From: Nonomuraea sp. PA05
Lineage (GTDB): Bacteria > Actinomycetota > Actinomycetes > Streptosporangiales > Streptosporangiaceae
DNA: 64,000 bases
NCBI RefSeq assembly: GCF_008086045.1
Contig: NZ_VSEY01000028.1
Span: forward strand, 112,259-176,258
Direction: 5' to 3'
The notes below the pieces were generated by a model. The model did not search any database and was not told the DNA's origin. It worked only from the letters and a program-made list of their open reading frames with translations. The position numbers and the translations under genes are program-made. Below, piece by piece: positions 59,662 through 64,000 of this stretch (position 1 is its first letter; each line of letters begins with the position of its first letter).

Positions 59662-60411
59662 TCAGCGGGATGACGGGTCGGAGTCCAGCGGGCCGCCGGA
59701 GCCCAGCCACCGAGCCTCGGCCTTGTCGCCGTTCGAGTCGTCCGGGCCGGCGGTGATGCCGTGGTGGCGGGCGAGTCGCGGGAGCCGGCGCAGGAGCTCC
59801 GTCCTGTCGTCGAAGTCCCAGGCCTCGCCGTCGGGCTGCGCGCGGGGGCTCAGGAAGGGGAACCTGCTCTCGACGCCTCGCGCCGCCACGGCGTCGCCCA
59901 AGGTGATCGAGTCCATGCCCGTCGCCCGTTCGTAGGCGCGCCCGGGGACGTAGGCGAACAACTCGAAGTTCGGGTAGACCTCATCCGGCCAGCGTGAACG
60001 CCGGGTGCGTGTGACCCGCATGAGCCGGATCCGGCCGTCCCTGGACGGGGTCGTCCGCTCGTGGCGGTGGTTGCGCGACAGCTCGACGAGCCGCCGTGTC
60101 GCCGGCAGCTCCAGAAGACGATCGGGGCAGCCGACGGCCTGCTCGAAGTCCTCCCTGCCGAGGCTGATGAGCCAGGTCGTGAAGTATTCGAACGCGTTGG
60201 ACGAGCCTCTGCCGGTGAACAGCCAGCACGCCGCGTACAGGTCCCAGGTGCAGGCGCGGTTGCGGCAGGTCGTGAACCAGGTGGCGTAGTCCACGATCTC
60301 CTTGGCGGGCAGAGCGGCGAGGTGGTTCTCCAGCCATCTCAGGCGTGCCTGCCGGGTGCCGGTCTCCGTGGCGGAGCGCTCCACCACGTCCCAGAAGCCG
60401 TCGATGTCCAC
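59662..60411 (-). CDS. DUF4240-like protein, partner of the STAND gene
   Basis: This 249-residue soluble protein opens DIDGFWDVVERS and continues ATWFTTCRNRACTWDLYAACWLFTGRGSSNAFEYFTTWLISLGREDFEQAV, with aromatic residues where the DUF4240 family has them. The DUF assignment is from memory. The C-terminal third is Arg/Asp/Pro-rich. It is just upstream of the NB-ARC/WD40 gene on the same strand with an 8-bp gap, so the two are almost certainly co-transcribed. Its function is unknown. Confidence 0.72.
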   Translation of the reverse strand: MDIDGFWDVVERSATETGTRQARLRWLENHLAALPAKEIVDYATWFTTCRNRACTWDLYAACWLFTGRGSSNAFEYFTTWLISLGREDFEQAVGCPDRLLELPATRRLVELSRNHRHERTTPSRDGRIRLMRVTRTRRSRWPDEVYPNFELFAYVPGRAYERATGMDSITLGDAVAARGVESRFPFLSPRAQPDGEAWDFDDRTELLRRLPRLARHHGITAGPDDSNGDKAEARWLGSGGPLDSDPSSR

Positions 60412-60446
60412 AGCCAGCGATCATGGCACAAGGAGCCGTCCCGCCG

Positions 60447-61547
60447 TCACGTGGTGGTGCGCTCGTCGTCCGGGATGGGCGCGGCAAGTGGGCTGGGCAG
60501 GACGGAAGGGGCGGCCTGGGTCAGGATGAGGGTCAGGTCGTCGTCGGCCTCGGTGGTGGCCGTGTGCTTGTCGAGCGCGTCCAGCAGCTCGTCCAGGGCC
60601 TGGTCCAGGGTGGGGGCGGCGAGCGTGGCGTGCAGGCGCTCGTCGAGCGGGAACAGGTCTCCGCCGGGCGTGCGGGCCTCGGTCAGGCCGTCGGTGTAGA
60701 GCAGCAGGCGGTCGGTGGGCAGGAGGCGGACCCGCTGCGGGTGCGGGTCCGGCGAGAGCCCGAGCGGCGGGGATGGGCTGCGCAGGACCAGGACGTCCAG
60801 GGTGGCGCCGACGCGGATCGGCGGCGGGTGGCCGCAGTTGACGAGCGTGACGTGGTCGCGGCCGAACTCGGCCAGCAGGACCGTGACGAAGTCCTCCGCT
60901 CCCAGGTCACCGGCCAGGCGGTTGTCGAGGTGGTGGGCCAGGCAGGCCAGGTCCGGGGCGGTGGCGGCCGTCTGGCGGAAGGCGGCCAGGACGCAGGCGG
61001 CGTGGCTGAGGGCGTCGATGCCGTGGCCCTTGGCGTCCCCGATGATCAGGCGCAGTCCCGCGGGCGTCGAGATGGCCTCGTGCAGGTCGCCGCCCAGGCG
61101 GGCGCCCGGGGTGGCCGAGCGGGTGCGGGCGGCCAGGTGGAGGCCGCCCAGCTCGGCGGGCAGCGGCGGGCTGATCGCCCGCTGGCTGGCCTCGGCGAGG
61201 CGGGACAGGCGGAGCACGGCGGTGTGGTACTCGCGGTAGGTACGGGCCGTCAGCACCGCCCACAGGCCGCTGGTGGCCACGATCAGCACGCGGATCAGGT
61301 GGTCGGGGACGGCGGGCAGGCCGGAGCCCGCGCCGTCGGCGGTGGCCAGGAGGAACAGGGCCAGGGCGAGCGCCAGCGCGGCGGCGAGGGTGGTGAACCT
61401 GGGGCTGAGGAACCAGTGGGCGGCGGCCAGCGGGCCGAGCAGCAGGAGGCCGGACATCGAGACGGTGACGGCCGCCTCGTCGGCTGCGGCGATGGCGACC
61501 TCGGTGAGCAGGATCGATGGCAGGAGCCAGCGGTGAGACCTGGGCAT
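60447..61547 (-). CDS. SpoIIE/RsbU-type PP2C phosphatase with membrane N-terminus
   Basis: Four hydrophobic segments (about residues 8-110) precede a PP2C domain: ATPGARLGGDLHEA, LIIGDAKGHGIDA, LVNCGHPPP, DRLLLYTDGLTEA and DDDLTLIL hold the metal-binding Asp and Gly residues. Enzymes of this type dephosphorylate STAS anti-anti-sigma factors. A STAS protein is encoded 27 kb away at 33447-33794, but actinomycetes have many of both, so pairing them is only a guess. No kinase domain or PAS/GAF sensor is fused. Confidence 0.9.
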   Translation of the reverse strand: MPRSHRWLLPSILLTEVAIAAADEAAVTVSMSGLLLLGPLAAAHWFLSPRFTTLAAALALALALFLLATADGAGSGLPAVPDHLIRVLIVATSGLWAVLTARTYREYHTAVLRLSRLAEASQRAISPPLPAELGGLHLAARTRSATPGARLGGDLHEAISTPAGLRLIIGDAKGHGIDALSHAACVLAAFRQTAATAPDLACLAHHLDNRLAGDLGAEDFVTVLLAEFGRDHVTLVNCGHPPPIRVGATLDVLVLRSPSPPLGLSPDPHPQRVRLLPTDRLLLYTDGLTEARTPGGDLFPLDERLHATLAAPTLDQALDELLDALDKHTATTEADDDLTLILTQAAPSVLPSPLAAPIPDDERTTT

Positions 61548-61635
61548 CGTGCTTCGCCGGCGGATGAGAAGCTCCTTACGGTCGGTCGCGGGGCGCCGGG
61601 CTGGCGTATATGCGGGGGGTGGGGAGTCGCCGGTG

Positions 61636-63864
61636 TCACGTTCCCGCCGTCAGCAGGCCGGCGTCGGCGGCGCCGCCCGCGTAGGCGATGCCGATGTCCA
61701 GCGGGTCGATGTCGTAGCCCGCCTGGTAGGCCCGCTCGTACGCGGGATCGCCGACCAGCCGCCGCGCCTGGACCTCGCACTCCCGGCGGGCGGCGACCCA
61801 GGTGGGGATGCCGATCTGGGGACGGCCGATGCGGTTCCAGACCTGCTGGGCCACTCCGAGCAGGCAGGCCGCCCGCTCGCCCTCGTTCATGGCGACCGCG
61901 ATGCGGCCGAGCAGGTCGAGAACGATGGCGACGCCGAGGTGGTCGTTCAGCCGATGCTTGATCTTCAGCGCGGACCGGGCGCAGGAGAGCGCGGCCTCGG
62001 GGCGGCCGTGGTTCAGCTCGGCATCCGTGCGGACGATGTCGCTGTGCGAGCGGAACAGGCGTTCGCCGTGCCGGTCACAGTTGCGGTTCACCAGGTCGCA
62101 GATGGCCATCGCCTCCTCGTGGGAGCCGAAGAAGTTGTAGGCGGCGCCCGCGCTCAGGGCGCTCAGGCAGTAGGCCATGGTGAGCTCGGCCCGCTCGGAC
62201 ATGTGGGAGTACACGTCCTTGGACAGGGCCATCATCTGTTCACCGTCACCCAAGATCAGTATGGCGGCCAGGACTGTACTACGCCCGTGCTCCAGGGCGG
62301 ACGCGTCGCCCTGCCGCCGGGCCTGGTCCTCGCACTGCCGCGCCAGCTCCAGCCCGCTGACGCCGTCGCCCTGGATCGTGCTGATCAGGCTCGCCACCCA
62401 CAACGCCTTGGTACGGGCCCGGCCCGGCCCCGTCTCGGCGGCCAGCGCCCGCTCCAGGAAGTGCGCGCCCTCCTTGGCGAACCCGCAGCCGTACCAGTAG
62501 AACCACAGGTCGCCGACCAGCTCCAGCGCGACCGGCTCCCCCGGGCACTCCAGGGCGAACTCCAGGGCGGCGCGCAGGTTGTCGTGCTCGGCGGTCATGC
62601 GGTCGTACCAGGCGACCTGGTCGGGCCCCAGCCAGGAGGCGTCGCCCAGGCCGGCCAGCTTCCTGTAGTGGTCGCGGTGGCGGCGGCGCAGCGTGTCCTG
62701 CTCTCCGAGATGGCCGAGGTAGAAGGCGCCGAACTCGCGGATGGTGTCCAGCATCCGGTACCGCTCCCCGCCGCCGGTCGGCTCCCAGATCAGCAGGGAC
62801 TTGGTGGCCAGCGTGGCCAGCAGCCCGGGGACGCGCTCCGGGGCGAGCCGCTCGTCGCCGCACACCTGGGCCGCGGCGGCCGCGTCGAAGGAGCCGGCGA
62901 AGACGGACAGCCGCGCCCAGGTCAGGCGCTCCTCCGACGTGCAGAGCTGGTGGCTCCAGCCGATCGCGGTACGCAATGCCTGGTGCCACGGCGGCACCGT
63001 CCCGTAGACGGCCTGCGCGGTGTCGCCGAGCAGCGACAACCGGTCGGACAGCCGGTCGGCCAGCTCCTCCATCGGCATCTCGGCCAGCCGCGCGGCGGCC
63101 AGCTCGATGGCCAGCGGCAGACCCTCCAGCCGCCGGCACACCCGCACCGCGGCCTCGCGGTTGCGCTCGTCCAGGGTGAAGCCGGGCAGCGCGGCGGCGG
63201 CGCGCTCGGCGAGCAGCCGCACCGCCTCCGTCTCCTCCTCGCGCGGCGCCTCCTCGCGTGCTCCCTCCTTGCGGGTCTCCTCCTCGCGCGCCACCTCCTC
63301 GCGCGCCACCTTGCGCGCCACCCCCTTGCGGGCCCCGGTCCGCCCGCGGCCGTTCGCGCCGGGCACCGGCAGCGTCCCCAGGAGGAGGACCTCCTCCTCG
63401 GGCAGGTCCAGCGAGCGGCGGCTGGTGGCCAGCACCCGCAGCCCGGGTGCGGCCTCCAACAGTGTCCCGACGATCGCCGCGCACTCGTCGATCAGGTGCT
63501 CGCAGGTGTCCAGCACCAGCAGCAGCTCGCGGTCGGCGAGGTACTCGGCGAGCACCTCGCCCATGGGGCGGGTGGACCGGTCGGCCAGCGGCAGCGCCTC
63601 GGCGATCGTGTACCGGACCGCGCCCGGCTGGCCGATCGGGGACAGCGGCACCCACCAGGCCCCGTGGGTCAGCCGCGGCTGGAGGGTGGCGGCGGCGCGC
63701 AGGGCCAGCCGGGTCTTGCCGACCCCGGCCACCCCGGTCACCGTCACCAGCCTGCCCTGTTCGAGCAGCGTTCCCATGCGTGCCAGCTCATCGTGACGGC
63801 CGATGAGGCTGGTGGTCTCCAGGGGGAGGTTGCCCGCTCTGCCCTGGCCTGCCGCTCCGACCAT
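61636..63864 (-). CDS. AfsR-like NB-ARC/TPR ATPase without DNA-binding domain
   Basis: The 742-residue protein begins LPLETTSLIGRHDEL, typical of the ATPase part of AfsR and LuxR-type ATPase regulators. The P-loop is GVAGVGKT (44-51), Walker B LLLVLDTCEHL follows, then RVLATSRRSL and LEGLPLAIELAAARL. TPR-like helices fill the rest. Neither an N-terminal SARP domain nor a C-terminal LuxR helix-turn-helix is present, so it may act through a partner. A charged insertion of Lys/Arg/Glu repeats lies between the ATPase blocks (about residues 180-212). Confidence 0.85.
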   Translation of the reverse strand: MVGAAGQGRAGNLPLETTSLIGRHDELARMGTLLEQGRLVTVTGVAGVGKTRLALRAAATLQPRLTHGAWWVPLSPIGQPGAVRYTIAEALPLADRSTRPMGEVLAEYLADRELLLVLDTCEHLIDECAAIVGTLLEAAPGLRVLATSRRSLDLPEEEVLLLGTLPVPGANGRGRTGARKGVARKVAREEVAREEETRKEGAREEAPREEETEAVRLLAERAAAALPGFTLDERNREAAVRVCRRLEGLPLAIELAAARLAEMPMEELADRLSDRLSLLGDTAQAVYGTVPPWHQALRTAIGWSHQLCTSEERLTWARLSVFAGSFDAAAAAQVCGDERLAPERVPGLLATLATKSLLIWEPTGGGERYRMLDTIREFGAFYLGHLGEQDTLRRRHRDHYRKLAGLGDASWLGPDQVAWYDRMTAEHDNLRAALEFALECPGEPVALELVGDLWFYWYGCGFAKEGAHFLERALAAETGPGRARTKALWVASLISTIQGDGVSGLELARQCEDQARRQGDASALEHGRSTVLAAILILGDGEQMMALSKDVYSHMSERAELTMAYCLSALSAGAAYNFFGSHEEAMAICDLVNRNCDRHGERLFRSHSDIVRTDAELNHGRPEAALSCARSALKIKHRLNDHLGVAIVLDLLGRIAVAMNEGERAACLLGVAQQVWNRIGRPQIGIPTWVAARRECEVQARRLVGDPAYERAYQAGYDIDPLDIGIAYAGGAADAGLLTAGT
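63230..63330 (-). repeat. In-frame repeats encoding a charged insertion
   Basis: CTCCTCGCGCG(CC)ACC-like units recur and encode ARKVAREEVAREEETRKEGA, a run of alternating basic and acidic residues in the AfsR-like ATPase. Confidence 0.8.
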
Positions 63865-64000
63865 GATTGCCGCCTTCGCCGGGGGTCGATCTGCCGCTTT
63901 TGCTCGGAAGAGCAGTCTGCCTCAGCGGTGGGCGCTTCGTAGCCGAAAGTAAAGAAGTGAGCACTCTTCGCATCCAGGCGTGCGGGTGGCGCCGGACGGG
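63865..64000. other. Right-edge non-coding region
   Basis: This stretch lies upstream of the AfsR-like ATPase gene and should hold its promoter. I see no coding frame with actinomycete character and no clear -35/-10 pair. Confidence 0.4.

Noticed and set aside
1..64000. Insertion sequences, prophage or integrase genes
   Set aside because: No transposase, integrase or phage structural motifs were found in any frame, so transfer of the RiPP block cannot be tied to a mobile element.

Overview
The window is a high-GC, gene-dense actinomycete chromosome segment. GTG and TTG starts, ATGA/GTGA stop-start overlaps, a CofG/CofH-fused FO synthase (coenzyme F420), LytR-CpsA-Psr proteins, an AfsR-like ATPase and an HbpS-like protein with a two-component system all fit a filamentous actinomycete. 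Streptosporangiaceae/Nonomuraea is my guess, not a demonstrated assignment. I found no rRNA, tRNA, CRISPR array or insertion sequence. No gap without a gene exceeds 300 bp.

Layout. 1-4.3 kb: the 5' part of a substrate-binding/VWA-type membrane protein, fbiC, and an AlkA-like DNA glycosylase. 4.4-33.4 kb: a large cell-envelope locus. It holds sugar and polyol nucleotidyltransferases, GT2 and GT4 glycosyltransferases, two related flippase-like membrane proteins, multi-pass membrane proteins, a membrane acyltransferase, two LCP ligases, a glycerol-1-phosphate-dehydrogenase-like enzyme, two CDP-alcohol phosphatidyltransferases, an IspD-like/SDR fusion and a TagB/TagF-like polymerase. Together these look like a route to a polyol-phosphate (teichoic-acid-like) or related glycopolymer: activate sugar and polyol, assemble on lipid, flip, attach to the wall. 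An ECF sigma/anti-sigma pair with a candidate autoregulatory promoter lies inside it. 33.4-35.6 kb: a STAS protein, a GNAT acetyltransferase and a luciferase-like (possibly F420-dependent) oxidoreductase.

35.7-43.0 kb: the most unusual part, a compact minus-strand RiPP operon. In transcription order it contains a 33-residue precursor candidate with a near-perfect Shine-Dalgarno, an E1/ThiF enzyme with a probable leader-binding N-terminus and a complete ATP site, a SagB-type dehydrogenase, a YcaO protein, an MFS exporter and a prolyl-oligopeptidase-like peptidase. The enzymes resemble an azole (LAP/TOMM) pathway, but the precursor has no Cys, one Ser and one Thr, and a Glu-rich tail. The usual azole chemistry therefore does not explain it. 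The operon is flanked and interrupted by tandem repeat arrays.

43.2-52.4 kb: a DUF4097-like lipoprotein, two secreted proteins, two coupled HEAT-like repeat proteins and a quinone-oxidoreductase-like gene. 52.4-55.7 kb: a NarL-type two-component system divergent from an HbpS-like secreted heme-binding protein and an ankyrin lipoprotein, with a perfect 16-bp palindrome between them. 55.7-63.9 kb: a VOC protein, a DUF4240 plus membrane NB-ARC/WD40 (STAND) gene pair, a SpoIIE/RsbU-type phosphatase and an AfsR-like ATPase.

A recurrent feature is 30-37-bp tandem repetition. Three arrays duplicate the 3' end of a gene across its stop codon, and several others are in-frame inside genes.
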